Positions 34,480-44,411 are shown, counted from the stretch's first letter. The stretch: DNA of 64,000 bases from Bin5 sp034422415 (GCA_965202955.1 OZ241871.1:3844001-3908000), one strand, 5' to 3'. Numbers and translations are program-made. The notes: a model not told the origin generated them from the sequence alone.

Positions 34480-36624
34480 CTAATCTATCTCCGGCACGTT
34501 CCTCCGTAGTTCGGCCAGCCAGGCGGCTGCCGAGGAATCGCTGGGCGCGCGCCAATCCCCGCGCGGGCTGAGCGAGCCGCCGCTGCCGACTTTTGGTCCG
34601 TTGGGAACGGCAGTCCGCTTGAACTGGCTGATTTGGAAGAAGCGAAATAAGAAAAGTTCGAGCCATTTCTTTATCGCCGCGAGGTCGTACTCGTTTCGTT
34701 TGCTATCGGGCAAGAAGTCGGGCCACGGACCTCGGCTGCGGTCACCCCACGCCTGCAGGGCCATGAACGCGACCTTGCTCGGCCGCAGGCCGTAGCGGGA
34801 GATGTGGTAGAGAAAGAAGTCCTGCAGCTCATAGGGCCCTATTTTGGCCTCGGTCGACTGGGCCGGTCCGTCTGACGTCCCGTTGCCCGGTACGAGTTCC
34901 GGCGAAATTTCCGTGTCCAGGACCGACTGCAGAACGCGGCTCACGGCCTCGTCGAACTGCGAAGTGGCTATGATCCAGCGGATGAGATGCTGAATGAGTG
35001 TCTTTGGTACCGAGGCGTTAACGTTGTAGTGGCTCATCTGGTCGCCGACGCCGTAGGTGGCCCAGCCCAGCGCCAGTTCGCTCAGGTCACCGGTCCCCAG
35101 TACGAGGGCGTCGTTGTAGTTCGCGAGCCGGAAAAGGTGGCTTGTGCGCTCGCCCGCCTGGACATTTTCAAAAGTAATGTCGTACTCGGGGTCCTCCTCG
35201 GCAAACGGGTGTCCGATGTCGCGAAACATCTGCATGGCCGCGGGACGGATGTCGATCTCGTGGGCGCTGACGCCGAACGCCTCCATCAGGCGGTGCGCAT
35301 TGCTTCGCGTACCCGCGCTGGTGGCGAATCCGGGCATGGTGTATGCAAGAATGTTGGTACGGGGCAGCTTCAGCCTGTCCATTGTGTGGGAGGCGACGAT
35401 CAGGGCCTGTGTCGAGTCGAGGCCGCCGGAGAGGCCAACGACGACCTTTTCGATGCCGGTGGCGCGCAGCCGCTGCTTCAGTCCATGCACCTGGATGTTG
35501 TAGGCCTCGTAAGCCTGTTCGTCGCGCCGCACAGCATCGCTGGGCACGAAGGGAAAGCGTTCTAGCTTACGGTGCAGGCGGTCGATCCGCTGCGAAACGC
35601 CGGCTCCATTTTCGTTCTTCGCTATCGGCGGCGTTTGGAAAGTGAATTCTACTGCGCGAATCTTCTCCAGCTGAGCGCGATGCAGCGCGGCGGCATCGTT
35701 GAAGCTGGTCTGCCGCATGCGGCCTTGGGCCAGGCGCTCAGTGTCGATGTCGGCGGTGATGACCTGCTCGTGGTCGGCAAATCGTTCGGACTCGGCCAGC
35801 AGGTCGCCGTCCTCGTAGATGAGCGCGTGGCCGTCCCACGCCAGGTCTGTGGTCGATTCTCCCGGGCCGGCGGCCGAATATAGGTAGGCGGCGATACACT
35901 TACCGGACTGGCTGGCGCAAAGGTCCTTGCGGTAGTTGGCCTTGCCGATGGTGATGTTCGATGCGGACAAATTCGCGAGAACGGTCGCACCGGCCAGCGC
36001 CGCGTATGAGCTTGGTGGGACCGGTGTCCAGACATCCTCGCAGATTTCTACGTGAAAGGTGAATTCTCCCGTCCCGTCAACGGACGGCTCGCCTTGGCCG
36101 GCGGCGCGCTCAGCGGTGAGAATCTCGGCCCTAAACAGCAGATCGTTGCCGAAGGGAACGGTGTCACCCTGGAAGCGAACCTCCTTGCCGACCGCGTGGC
36201 CCGCTGCACTGAACTGGCGGCGTTCGTAGAACTCGCGGTAGTTGGGCAAATATGTCTTCGGGACGATTCCGAGGATGCGGCCTCTGTAAACAACGATCCC
36301 GCAGTTGAAGAGGCGGTGCTCGAAGCGCAGTGGGGCGCCGATCAGGAGAACAGGCGTCAACTCCCGGCTGGCTTTCACGATCTTCTCGATACCCGCAGTC
36401 ACGCCGTCCAGGAGCGCATCCTGCTGCAGGAGGTCGTCTATGGCGTAGGAGGAAATGCCCAGTTCAGGGAAAAGGGCGACCGCCGCGCCGGCGTCTGAAG
36501 CCTGCGAGGCCAGTCCCAGTGTGTGCGCCGAATTGAACTCGGGGTCGGCAACGCGCACATGCGGGACGCAGACCGCCACGCGGATAAAGCCATGACGATA
36601 GATGGAGTAGAAAGAGTCGGTCAT
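34480..36624 (-). CDS. nadE: Glutamine-dependent NAD+ synthetase
   Basis: 714-aa two-domain enzyme that makes NAD+ from nicotinic acid adenine dinucleotide. The N-terminal nitrilase-type glutaminase (about residues 1-290) has the Glu in LFPELGISS, the Lys in GIVPKTYLPNY and the Cys in VEICEDVW. The C-terminal synthetase has the ATP P-loop VVGLSGGLDST near residue 400 and GTGDLSELALGW. Length matches the long bacterial form (about 680 aa in mycobacteria). No strong ribosome site precedes the ATG at 36624. Convergent with the helicase gene, 21 bases apart. Confidence 0.95.
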   Translation of the reverse strand: MTDSFYSIYRHGFIRVAVCVPHVRVADPEFNSAHTLGLASQASDAGAAVALFPELGISSYAIDDLLQQDALLDGVTAGIEKIVKASRELTPVLLIGAPLRFEHRLFNCGIVVYRGRILGIVPKTYLPNYREFYERRQFSAAGHAVGKEVRFQGDTVPFGNDLLFRAEILTAERAAGQGEPSVDGTGEFTFHVEICEDVWTPVPPSSYAALAGATVLANLSASNITIGKANYRKDLCASQSGKCIAAYLYSAAGPGESTTDLAWDGHALIYEDGDLLAESERFADHEQVITADIDTERLAQGRMRQTSFNDAAALHRAQLEKIRAVEFTFQTPPIAKNENGAGVSQRIDRLHRKLERFPFVPSDAVRRDEQAYEAYNIQVHGLKQRLRATGIEKVVVGLSGGLDSTQALIVASHTMDRLKLPRTNILAYTMPGFATSAGTRSNAHRLMEAFGVSAHEIDIRPAAMQMFRDIGHPFAEEDPEYDITFENVQAGERTSHLFRLANYNDALVLGTGDLSELALGWATYGVGDQMSHYNVNASVPKTLIQHLIRWIIATSQFDEAVSRVLQSVLDTEISPELVPGNGTSDGPAQSTEAKIGPYELQDFFLYHISRYGLRPSKVAFMALQAWGDRSRGPWPDFLPDSKRNEYDLAAIKKWLELFLFRFFQISQFKRTAVPNGPKVGSGGSLSPRGDWRAPSDSSAAAWLAELRRNVPEID

Positions 36625-36945
36625 CTTGGTTAGAATGAGCCCCTCTGCCTGCCGATGCAGATTGAGATCCTTAATTGCGGCGTATTATCTTGGAAAGTGG
36701 CAGCCAAGGCAAGGTCCCATTGACACGGACACCCGGATTTCGCGATAATCTCAGGGAAGCCGGGCGGCCAGATCGGGCAACCCGTTGCCGGGAGGCACGG
36801 GCGACTTTGCTCTTCGCAACCATGGCTAAGCAGTGCGGATTCCAGCCCTTCGGACCGCCCGACTAGGTTGCGGAGAACCGCAAGAATCTGACGATTTTTC
36901 CCAGGGGCAAGAAACCAAGTGCCCAGTTGAATTAGAGACGCTAAA
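36625..36945. other. Divergent promoter region, nadE / Gfo-Idh-MocA gene
   Basis: 320 bases between divergently oriented genes. No ORF with family character, no repeat and no terminator hairpin were found. It must hold both promoters, but I could not assign -35/-10 pairs with confidence. Confidence 0.4.
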
Positions 36946-38016
36946 ATGAGCTGGAAAGTTGCAGGGATAAACTTCGACCATTCGCACATGGGCGACCTTT
37001 TGCGGCAGTGCTATGAGCATCCTGACACGGAGATTGTCGGTATCTGCGACAGAAACAGGGAAAGGATGGCGTCGGCGATTGCCAACTTCGCCATACCCGA
37101 GCAACGGGTCTTTACCGATTACAGGAACTGCCTGGAAAATACCCAGCCGGATATCGTGATCCTCTGCCCATCAACGGCAAGCCACGCCGAATGGGTACTC
37201 AAGGTTGCGCCGTATAAACTGCACGTGTTGCTGGAGAAGCCGTTTGCGGCAGACCTTGCAGCGGCCGACAGCATGAGCGCGGCGATGGAGAAGACAGGCA
37301 AGCAGTTCATCATCAATTGGCCGCTGCGCTGGTATCCGTGCCATGTGACGGCAAAGCGCCTGGTGGAGAAAGGCCTGATTGGCGAGCTGAACGAGGTTCA
37401 CTACTACGATGGCAATCGAGGCCCGCTCTTCCACGTCGCCGACAAGGTGGAAACGGCCGAAGAGACCCGCCTCCGCAAAGGCGAGAGCTGGTTCTACCTG
37501 AAGGCCGAGGGCGGCGGCTCGCTGCTCGACTATTTGGGCTACGGCGTGACACTGGGGACGTGGTTCCTGGATGGGCGCGCACCGCTTGAGGTCACCGCGG
37601 TCGTCGACGAGCCGGCCGGCCTGGAGGTGGACGAGCACAGCATCACGATCTGCAGGTATCCATTCGGGCTCTCCAAGTTCGAGACGCGCTGGGGCACCTT
37701 CACCGACCCGTGGACGCTGCAGCCGCAGCCCAAGTGCGGTTTCGTGCTCAAGGGCAGCGAAGGGACGATCAGCAGCTATGACTACGAGGAGATGGTGCGC
37801 GTTCAGACCCACGACCGCCCCGAGGGTTATGAGCAACCGGTGGAACGGCTGGCGCCGCCTAATCAGAACGTGGTCCAGTATTTCATCCACTGCCTTGAGA
37901 CTGGGCAGCCGCCAGAAGGCCCGCTGTCGCCAGCGGTCTGCCGCATCGGTCAGCAAATCGTCGATTCAGCTATGTTGAGCGCGAAGGAGAAACGTACGGT
38001 CCCGCTCCTGCCGTGA
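36946..38016 (+). CDS. Gfo/Idh/MocA family dehydrogenase
   Basis: 356-aa NAD(P)-dependent sugar or cyclitol dehydrogenase. The Rossmann N-terminus starts KVAGINFDHSHMGDL; the usual GxGxxG is weak here and partly replaced by NFDHSHMG. The conserved LLEKPFAADL supplies the Glu-Lys-Pro catalytic motif at about residue 95. The C-terminal domain contains GGGSLLDYLGYG. The EKP lysine argues for activity despite the odd nucleotide loop. Single gene, with a tRNA on the other strand following. Substrate unknown; inositol or amino-sugar derivatives are typical. Confidence 0.88.
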   Translation: MSWKVAGINFDHSHMGDLLRQCYEHPDTEIVGICDRNRERMASAIANFAIPEQRVFTDYRNCLENTQPDIVILCPSTASHAEWVLKVAPYKLHVLLEKPFAADLAAADSMSAAMEKTGKQFIINWPLRWYPCHVTAKRLVEKGLIGELNEVHYYDGNRGPLFHVADKVETAEETRLRKGESWFYLKAEGGGSLLDYLGYGVTLGTWFLDGRAPLEVTAVVDEPAGLEVDEHSITICRYPFGLSKFETRWGTFTDPWTLQPQPKCGFVLKGSEGTISSYDYEEMVRVQTHDRPEGYEQPVERLAPPNQNVVQYFIHCLETGQPPEGPLSPAVCRIGQQIVDSAMLSAKEKRTVPLLP

Positions 38017-38060
38017 CGAAAGTTCGATTGTGGTCCTGGCAATGGGAGAAGAACTGCAAG

Positions 38061-38134
38061 TGGGCGGTGACGGACTCGAACCGCCGACCTATTCCTTGTA
38101 AGGGAATCGCTCTAACCAGCTGAGCTAACCGCCC
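38061..38134 (-). tRNA. tRNA-Val (anticodon UAC)
   Basis: 74-nt cloverleaf on the minus strand. Acceptor GGGCGGT pairs with ACCGCCC plus discriminator A, the D arm is GCTC-AGCTGGTTA-GAGC, and the anticodon stem ATTCC/GGAAT closes loop CTTACAA (anticodon TAC). The T arm carries GGTTCGAA. CCA is not encoded (the genomic sequence continues CTTG). It reads GUA and probably other Val codons. Confidence 0.95.
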
Positions 38135-38176
38135 GGGTGGGGACTTAGTATATACCACCTTTTTGAGGAGCGTGAA

Positions 38177-38989
38177 ATGTATGACCTGCAGGGAAAAACT
38201 GTGTTCGTCACCGGGGCAGGGGGTGAACATGGCATCGGACGAGCGATCGCACTGCGGCTGGCAGAGGATGGGGCCGACGCCGCTGTGAGTGAGATCGTCG
38301 AAAGGCCGTATCTCGATGCCTAATGGGGCGGGCTGCCGGCCTTACAGGCTGAGATCGAGGCGATAGGGCGCCGTTCCCTGGCTTTGACCTGCGACGTGAC
38401 AAATGCCTCTTCGGTTGAGGCCGTCATGCAAGGTACGGCCGAGGTTTTTGGACAGGTCGATATCCTGGTCAACAACGCGGGGGCACGCGGCGGCGGAGAC
38501 CGTGTGCCGGTCGTCGATCTGCCGGACTACGAGTGGGACCGGGTCATGGCCGTCAATCTGAAAGGGACCTTTGTCTGTAGCCGGGCGGCGGCGCGTCACA
38601 TGATGGCCCGCGGCGGCGGCATCATCAGCGTTTCCTCGGTATTGGGGCTGCGCGGGATTGCCCGTTTTGCCGCCTGCTGCTCTTCCAAATTCGGTATCGT
38701 AGGCCTGACACAGGCGCTGGCCCCGCACGGAATCACCGTCAACGCCATCTGCCCCAGCCTGACCCCCACCGAGCGGGTCGGCCACATGGTTAACCTGTTC
38801 GAAAACCCTCAGCTACAGGTGAAGGAGGTGACGGACGCCCTTCTGTCCGGGGCGGCGGGGAGTACGCCGATAGGCCCCCTCGTGCAGACCGACGACCTTG
38901 CCCACGCCGTCTCGTTTCTGGCTTCGGACGGGGCCGATTTCCTTACGGGGTTCTCTCTTCCTGTCACCGGTGGGTCGTTCATGAGGTAG
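38177..38989 (+). pseudogene. Short-chain dehydrogenase with in-frame stop and lost catalytic Tyr
   Basis: The frame from ATG 38177 (GAGGAG upstream) reads as an SDR throughout: the Rossmann motif TGAGGEHGIGRAIA, then VNNAGAR, the Ser-region SVSSVLG and a C-terminal GFSLPVTGG. A TAA at 38321-38323 (codon 49) interrupts it in frame, and the same frame goes straight on (WGGLPALQAEIEAIGRR). The YxxxK catalytic motif reads C-C-S-S-K, so the Tyr is Cys. Both defects suggest a decayed gene, about 270 codons if intact. It lies 43 bases past the tRNA-Val gene. An internal start at 38384 would give a protein without a cofactor site. Confidence 0.85.
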
Positions 38990-39046
38990 CCAAGAGAGCC
39001 TTCGGGGCGAGGCGAAGTTCCCTGTCCTGCCGTGCGGGGCCGTCGG

Positions 39047-39883
39047 CTACCGCAAAATCCGCTGATCGCTCAGGTCCTTGCCCCCAACCGTCTGCGTGAT
39101 CACTGCACCGCGGTACTCCAGGACCTCCAGGTCGGCCAGCCCGTTGACGATGTTATACTGCGTCGGCATATCCTCCCACCGGGCGCGATGCCATTGGACC
39201 GTCCCCTGGCCGCGCCACATCCCCACCACGCGACGATTGGGCGTGTGCGCGGGCGTCAGGACCGCATATTCGGCATCTGCAGTACCCCATTCGCCCGTGC
39301 GCGGCATGTATTTGTAGTGGAGCGTACCGTCGCCGGTCGAGCCGGACGCCTGAGCAGCAATCTCCTCCTTTGTAAGAGCTTCCATGCCTTCCAACCCCAC
39401 ATCGAGAAAACGAAACCCGAGCCAGCTCGCCGTGCACTGCGTGGCCCCGTCGAAAACGACCGGCTCGGGCAGTTCGCAGTAGATCTTGGAAAAGCCCAAC
39501 TCCTCCCGACCGGTCAGGATTGGATCGGTCAGATTTTCCCAGAGGACGAGCAGTAGGCTGCCGGTCACCCTGTCTACACGGCCTTGATAGGCAACCTGAA
39601 ACGATGCCCCAAGGGTATTGTAACCCCGCCCTGCCAGCCAGTCGATCTCTTTCATGTAGGTCGCGGCGACGGTCACCACCGGCTCACCGTGCAGCGCAAA
39701 GCCAGGCGGCAGCAGTTTCTCCAACGCCGCTGCGTGCGTGAGATAGCTGACCGCGTGCGAGCGGCTCTTGGGGCTGTCAATGCAGTCGAAGCCGCGGCCG
39801 TCCGGCCCGCGGCGGGGACCGGTCCGCGGCCCAAAGTGGGTCGGCATTCGGTACATCGCATCCGGTTGATATGAGTAGGGCAT
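39047..39883 (-). CDS. Acetoacetate decarboxylase-like protein
   Basis: 278-aa member of the acetoacetate decarboxylase (ADC) family. The Schiff-base Lys context GREELGFSKIYCELPEP is present near residue 120. The N-terminus RMPTHFGPRTGPR and the strand pattern (VTVAATYMKEIDWL, GASFQVAYQG) fit the fold. Many ADC-like proteins act as aldolase-dehydratases or on other keto acids, so acetone formation should not be assumed. GGAG lies before the ATG. It is downstream of ftsK on the same strand with an 80-bp gap. Confidence 0.82.
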   Translation of the reverse strand: MPYSYQPDAMYRMPTHFGPRTGPRRGPDGRGFDCIDSPKSRSHAVSYLTHAAALEKLLPPGFALHGEPVVTVAATYMKEIDWLAGRGYNTLGASFQVAYQGRVDRVTGSLLLVLWENLTDPILTGREELGFSKIYCELPEPVVFDGATQCTASWLGFRFLDVGLEGMEALTKEEIAAQASGSTGDGTLHYKYMPRTGEWGTADAEYAVLTPAHTPNRRVVGMWRGQGTVQWHRARWEDMPTQYNIVNGLADLEVLEYRGAVITQTVGGKDLSDQRILR

Positions 39884-39963
39884 CAGCGGCGCTCCTGAAT
39901 GGAGAATCGGGGGAAGGCCTGGACGGATGGTCGCGTCTTAACAGCGTTGCTCAGTTCCTCGAT

Positions 39964-42327
39964 CTACAGCTGCTCCAATGCTTCGTCCTCTACCTGCTGC
40001 TCCAGCTTCAGAAAAACCTCCCGGCCCCGGCCTTCACCCCGGTCTGCGCCGATAAGTCTCTTCGACTCCAACGCCGAAACGAGGCGCGTCGCCCGAGGGT
40101 ATGAAATGCGCAACGCCCGTTGCACGAAAGTGGCATTGATCGATTTCTCGCCGCGAATGGCATCAATCGCATCGGCCAGCAGCTCTTCTTCGTCTTCCAG
40201 CCGGTCTAGCACACCGATCCAAGGCGCGACTCGCGCGGCTGGACGGTCCGGATTTTCCTCGCGATCGCGCGCTTCCCACCAGTCAACGACGCGCCTGATC
40301 TCAGCATCGCTGACGTAGCTGCCCTGGACGCGCTGGATCATCGCCCTATCCGGCAGCATGAAGAGCATGTCGCCTTGCCCAAGCAGCTTCTCCGCGCCCG
40401 GCGCGTCCAGAATAACGCGGCTATCGACCTGGCTCGTGACGGCAAAGGCAATGCGCGACGGAAAGTTGGCCTTGATCAGGCCGGTCACGACATCGGTACT
40501 GGGCCGCTGCGTTGCCAGGACGAGATGAATGCCGGTCGCTCGCGCCATCTGGGCCAGGCGCACCAGCTGCCTCTCAATCTCCTCCGGCGCGGTCATCATC
40601 AGGTCGGCCAGCTCATCGACGACCAGCACCAGGTGCGGCAGCGCGTCCAGCTTCTTTCGCCGGCGGGCGAGCGCGTTGTAGGAACCGATGTCCTTCACCT
40701 TGTTCGTGCGAAAGAGGTTGTAACGGTCGTCCATCTGCAGAAGAAGCCAGGTCAGAGCGCCGTGGACATCTTCAACCTCGGTGACCACCTTGCCAATCAT
40801 GTGCGGGATGCGATTGTAGCCGGGCAGCTCGACCAGCTTGGGGTCAACCATGATGAACCGCAGGCTCTCCGGCCCGTGGTGCATCAGCAGGCTGACAATC
40901 AGCCCGTTGATACAGGCTGACTTGCCCGAGCCTGTTGCGCCGGCAATGAGGAGATGTGGCGCGCGGGCGAGGTCCGAGACGACAGGCTGTCCCGACGTGT
41001 CGCGGCCCAGGGCAAGCGGCAGCATTCCGCCCCGCCTGGCCATCAGCTTGCTCTGCAGAATTCCCTTTACCCCCACGGTCGACTTTTCCGGGTTTGGCAC
41101 TTCTATGCCCACATAGGGCTGGCCCGGCACGGGGGCTTCGATGCGGACGGCAGGCGCGGCCAGGGCGAGTGCGAGATCGTCGGCGGCAGAAGCGATACGG
41201 CTCACACGGATCTTGCGCTTCTGGCCGCCGCGTTCGACAAAAAGGGGCTGAACACCGAACTGGGTGATCGTCGGCCCGCAGTCGATGTTCACAATCTCCA
41301 CAGGGATGTCGAAGTCCCACAGGGTTTGACGGATTGTCTCGGCCATTCCTTCGATGTCCCAACGGCGCTGGTCGGCATCGTCGTCCAGCATCTCGATCGG
41401 CGGCAGGCTATCTGCCTTGCGCGCCAGTTTAAGGGCGTTGCCGCCCGGCGCGCCATTCCTGGACTTGCGCCGCGCCGGCACCGCTGCCGGCATCTGCAGC
41501 TCAGCCTGGACCTGCTCAGCTTTCAAGGACTCCTGGGTCGGCTCAGACGCGGGCTGTTCCGCCTTTCCGGTAGCTGCATGCTCATCAACTCGAACCTCGA
41601 TGCCGAGCTCTTCTGAGGTTGGGTCCGGCCCGAACGCCTCTTCAAACGGGGCCACAATTTCCGTCTCGTCGAGGGAGGAATTGTTTGGACTTCTGGGCGG
41701 GGAACCTGCAAGCGACTTGGGCAGCAAGGCAAGGGTTCCCGCCACATAGACCAAAGGCGTATGGCGAACCAGCAGATAGACGCTGAGGAGGCCTGCAAGA
41801 ATGGTCGCAAGAGTAGCGGGAACCTGTCCGAGAAGACTGATCAGGACGTTTCCGGAGACCCAGCCCATCAGACCCCCAGGGACCCCCCCGCCCGGCCACG
41901 CCCAATCGGCAATCTCGCGGCCGTTGATGTAGTGCCATGAGGCCAGGGAAAGAAGCAGCAACTCTCCTCCCACGAGCGCCTCGGGATTCCAGTAGCCGGC
42001 TTGGCGTCCCAACATCATCACCATGCCCGTAACCAGCAAACTGAGCGCGAAAGGCCAAGCCATCCTGCCTGCCAGCAGCGCGCACCACGAATCAGGACCG
42101 AAAGCGAATAGGTTATATCCCAGGTAGCCTCCCAGCGCGAAGACAGCTAACCCCAGCGTTTCCCTGCCGAACTTCTGGATGAGCCCGTTCAGAGCCGCTT
42201 GCATGTCGGCCATCGGGCCTGTAGTCTGATAGTTTTGCCGCCGCCTGCGCCGTCTGGCAGCCATCGTCAGCGTCCCCCTTTGGCGTTGGCGCCGCGCCCA
42301 ATTCCGGCGCGGGCCGTCCGCCTGCAT
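39964..42327 (-). CDS. ftsK: DNA translocase FtsK/SpoIIIE
   Basis: 787-aa motor that pumps chromosomal DNA through the division septum. A basic N-terminal stretch (MAARRRRRRQNY near residue 22) precedes about four membrane helices (residues ~45-190) and a short acidic linker. The motor domain has Walker A GATGSGKSACINGL and Walker B HLVLVVDELADLMM. A C-terminal winged-helix gamma domain (SINATFVQRALRISYPRAT) reads KOPS-like DNA sites. The linker is much shorter than in E. coli. The start at 42327 overlaps the stop of the upstream gene (GTGATG), so translation is coupled. Confidence 0.95.
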   Translation of the reverse strand: MQADGPRRNWARRQRQRGTLTMAARRRRRRQNYQTTGPMADMQAALNGLIQKFGRETLGLAVFALGGYLGYNLFAFGPDSWCALLAGRMAWPFALSLLVTGMVMMLGRQAGYWNPEALVGGELLLLSLASWHYINGREIADWAWPGGGVPGGLMGWVSGNVLISLLGQVPATLATILAGLLSVYLLVRHTPLVYVAGTLALLPKSLAGSPPRSPNNSSLDETEIVAPFEEAFGPDPTSEELGIEVRVDEHAATGKAEQPASEPTQESLKAEQVQAELQMPAAVPARRKSRNGAPGGNALKLARKADSLPPIEMLDDDADQRRWDIEGMAETIRQTLWDFDIPVEIVNIDCGPTITQFGVQPLFVERGGQKRKIRVSRIASAADDLALALAAPAVRIEAPVPGQPYVGIEVPNPEKSTVGVKGILQSKLMARRGGMLPLALGRDTSGQPVVSDLARAPHLLIAGATGSGKSACINGLIVSLLMHHGPESLRFIMVDPKLVELPGYNRIPHMIGKVVTEVEDVHGALTWLLLQMDDRYNLFRTNKVKDIGSYNALARRRKKLDALPHLVLVVDELADLMMTAPEEIERQLVRLAQMARATGIHLVLATQRPSTDVVTGLIKANFPSRIAFAVTSQVDSRVILDAPGAEKLLGQGDMLFMLPDRAMIQRVQGSYVSDAEIRRVVDWWEARDREENPDRPAARVAPWIGVLDRLEDEEELLADAIDAIRGEKSINATFVQRALRISYPRATRLVSALESKRLIGADRGEGRGREVFLKLEQQVEDEALEQL

Positions 42328-44411
42328 CACCTGCCCTGACCTGTCAGCACCACCGCTTCCTCTTCCGGAATGTTGAAGAGTTCGTCCCAGTCCCCCTGTT
42401 CCATGTCGGTCAACACCTGAGCCACCTGCCCAATCGCGGCCCGCTGCTTGCGGTAGAGGTCGCTTTCACTGATCGCCAGCCGGTTGGCGATGTCGCGCAC
42501 CTTTCGGCCCTGGATGAAACGCATTTCCAGGATATTGTATAGCAGCCATTCCGGCGTGCTCAGGTCCTGTTTCCCCCCAGGACGCAGATTCTGAATGGCC
42601 CGGCCCAACACCAGCCGCAGCGCCTTACCGGGATTGCCGTCCGCCTCTTCAATAACGCTGTCGACTAGCCTCAGCTGCATCAGCGGGCTGCGAGTCAGCT
42701 TCGGCCCGCCCCAGTAGTGGCTGAGGGCGTCCTTTACCCAGCTCTCGAACTCTGGGCTGTGGATCGGGCTCGGCTCCAACAGTTCGGCGGGCGGCACCTC
42801 GGTGTTCTCGGAAACATAGGGCACGATGCCGCGAATCTGCTGGATGCGGTCGATGCCGGGAATGATGCGCCGCAATGCGACCATGACCTGCATCTGCAAC
42901 TTGCGGTCGAGCAGGGCCATGCCTACGCTCTCAAGTTGCTGCGCCAGCAGCGCCCGCTCCTCTTCGTTGATTCCGGGCGGGTCGGTGCGCGCGCGTACGC
43001 CCAGCATACCCAACACCATATCGCTTTCGCTCTCTGTAGACGGTTCGAGTACAGGCCACAGCCAGTATCCACCATATTCCGTCGGCTGCAGCCCCTGCTC
43101 TGCCGGCCGCGCGGCTCCGCCGCCTGCCGCCAACGACTTCTGGCCGTTCACTTCCGACGCCAGCTCGATGCGAAAGGGCTTCCCGTTCTTGCGCACGCGG
43201 GCGAGCGCGTCGCTGAGGGCATCGCTCCAGTCCCTGTCCTCCAGAATCTCCCGCCTCGTCCCTTCGGGTCCGACCATCGCCTCTAGAATCAGATCAGTCC
43301 CGATGGCTGCAGCAACGAATCCAGAGCGGACGCGCAACATTTCGCACAAAATCGTGAGGTGGTTTTCGAGAAACTGGCGCAGGTCCGAGGTCGTCAGCAG
43401 CCGCCTGTCGAGTTCGCGCAGCCAGGCGATCTCCTCGTGGTCCTCCCCGTACACAAGTCGGTCCGTCAACGCCTTCGTGACGCTGAGGACAACCTGCGCG
43501 GCAACGATCACACCGGTAATGACGCTGAACAGGACTATGTTGCGCGGCAGCCCGAGCATATGCTCTACAGTCGGCAGCGTCTGCACTGCCAGGATGACCA
43601 GTATGGCAACGACCGGACCGCGGGCGAAGTAGCGGATCAACCGGTAGCGCACCACCCTGTCCGGCGTGTAAACGCCGAAGAAGGCAACGGAGTAACTCAA
43701 AATGACCAGCATGGTGCCGATCGCGAAATTGCCCAGAATGGCGAGTCCAAGGATCCATTCCGGCGAAAGCAGGCCCACCGAGGATTTGCCCAGGGCGATC
43801 AAATACGGAAAAGAGCCGATGCCTGGCGCGGCCGAGGCAACCAGGAGATAGGTCATTCGTTTGCGGCTCTCCGCGGTCAGACAGCGCTGGCGCGCCTTCC
43901 AGATATTGGAATGTGAAAGGATCACAACCGCCGCGAAGAATGCAGCGAAAGGCCAGAAGAGCAGGCCCGGCTGCAGGAAACTGAACAGGGGGTCAAACTC
44001 GACCGGCCCTACCAGCAATGTCGTAAAGAAGGCCAGAAGCGCGCTGACAAGTGAAAGGATGACGATTGTGACATTGACCAATCGCCGCCTGTCGGTGCGA
44101 TAGTTCGTCGTTCGCAGAATTGAGTAGGAGAATGTGTAGTAGGCCCAGGGCAGCAGAGCTACGCCCAACCACTGGAAGCGCAGCCACAACCGGGCCGAGT
44201 CGGCGCTCACCACCCATCGCAACGCGACCTCCGAAGCGTAAGTCACCATGACCAGGCCGAGCAGGAACGAGAACCATCTGGCAACCGGATGGCGGAAGTT
44301 GTACGTCAGGGTATACGCCAGCAATGAGAATGCCAGAATCACAACCACCGACGAGATCAGGGCATTCAAAAAGCCGAGCACGTCGGCGAAAGTCAGTGTC
44401 AGCTCGTTCAT
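42327..44411 (-). CDS. Multi-pass membrane protein with probable GAF-like region and C-terminal helix-turn-helix
   Basis: 694 aa. About eight hydrophobic segments fill residues ~10-330, resembling the 7TM sensor of some histidine kinases (ARLWLRFQWLGVALLPWAYY). A probable GAF-like sensor follows at ~345-510 (LRQFLENHLTILCEMLRVRSGFVAAAIG). The C-terminal end holds a helix-turn-helix (VRDIANRLAISESDLYRKQR, residues 638-657), like a sigma-region-4 or LuxR-type DNA-binding unit. No kinase H-box or ATP site is present, so this looks like a one-component membrane-bound regulator. Its stop overlaps the ftsK start. DNA target and signal unknown. Confidence 0.78.
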   Translation of the reverse strand: MNELTLTFADVLGFLNALISSVVVILAFSLLAYTLTYNFRHPVARWFSFLLGLVMVTYASEVALRWVVSADSARLWLRFQWLGVALLPWAYYTFSYSILRTTNYRTDRRRLVNVTIVILSLVSALLAFFTTLLVGPVEFDPLFSFLQPGLLFWPFAAFFAAVVILSHSNIWKARQRCLTAESRKRMTYLLVASAAPGIGSFPYLIALGKSSVGLLSPEWILGLAILGNFAIGTMLVILSYSVAFFGVYTPDRVVRYRLIRYFARGPVVAILVILAVQTLPTVEHMLGLPRNIVLFSVITGVIVAAQVVLSVTKALTDRLVYGEDHEEIAWLRELDRRLLTTSDLRQFLENHLTILCEMLRVRSGFVAAAIGTDLILEAMVGPEGTRREILEDRDWSDALSDALARVRKNGKPFRIELASEVNGQKSLAAGGGAARPAEQGLQPTEYGGYWLWPVLEPSTESESDMVLGMLGVRARTDPPGINEEERALLAQQLESVGMALLDRKLQMQVMVALRRIIPGIDRIQQIRGIVPYVSENTEVPPAELLEPSPIHSPEFESWVKDALSHYWGGPKLTRSPLMQLRLVDSVIEEADGNPGKALRLVLGRAIQNLRPGGKQDLSTPEWLLYNILEMRFIQGRKVRDIANRLAISESDLYRKQRAAIGQVAQVLTDMEQGDWDELFNIPEEEAVVLTGQGR

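Noticed and set aside
37970..38230. 86-codon minus-strand ORF over the tRNA-Val region
   Set aside because: It reads through a complete tRNA cloverleaf; coding use is not credible.
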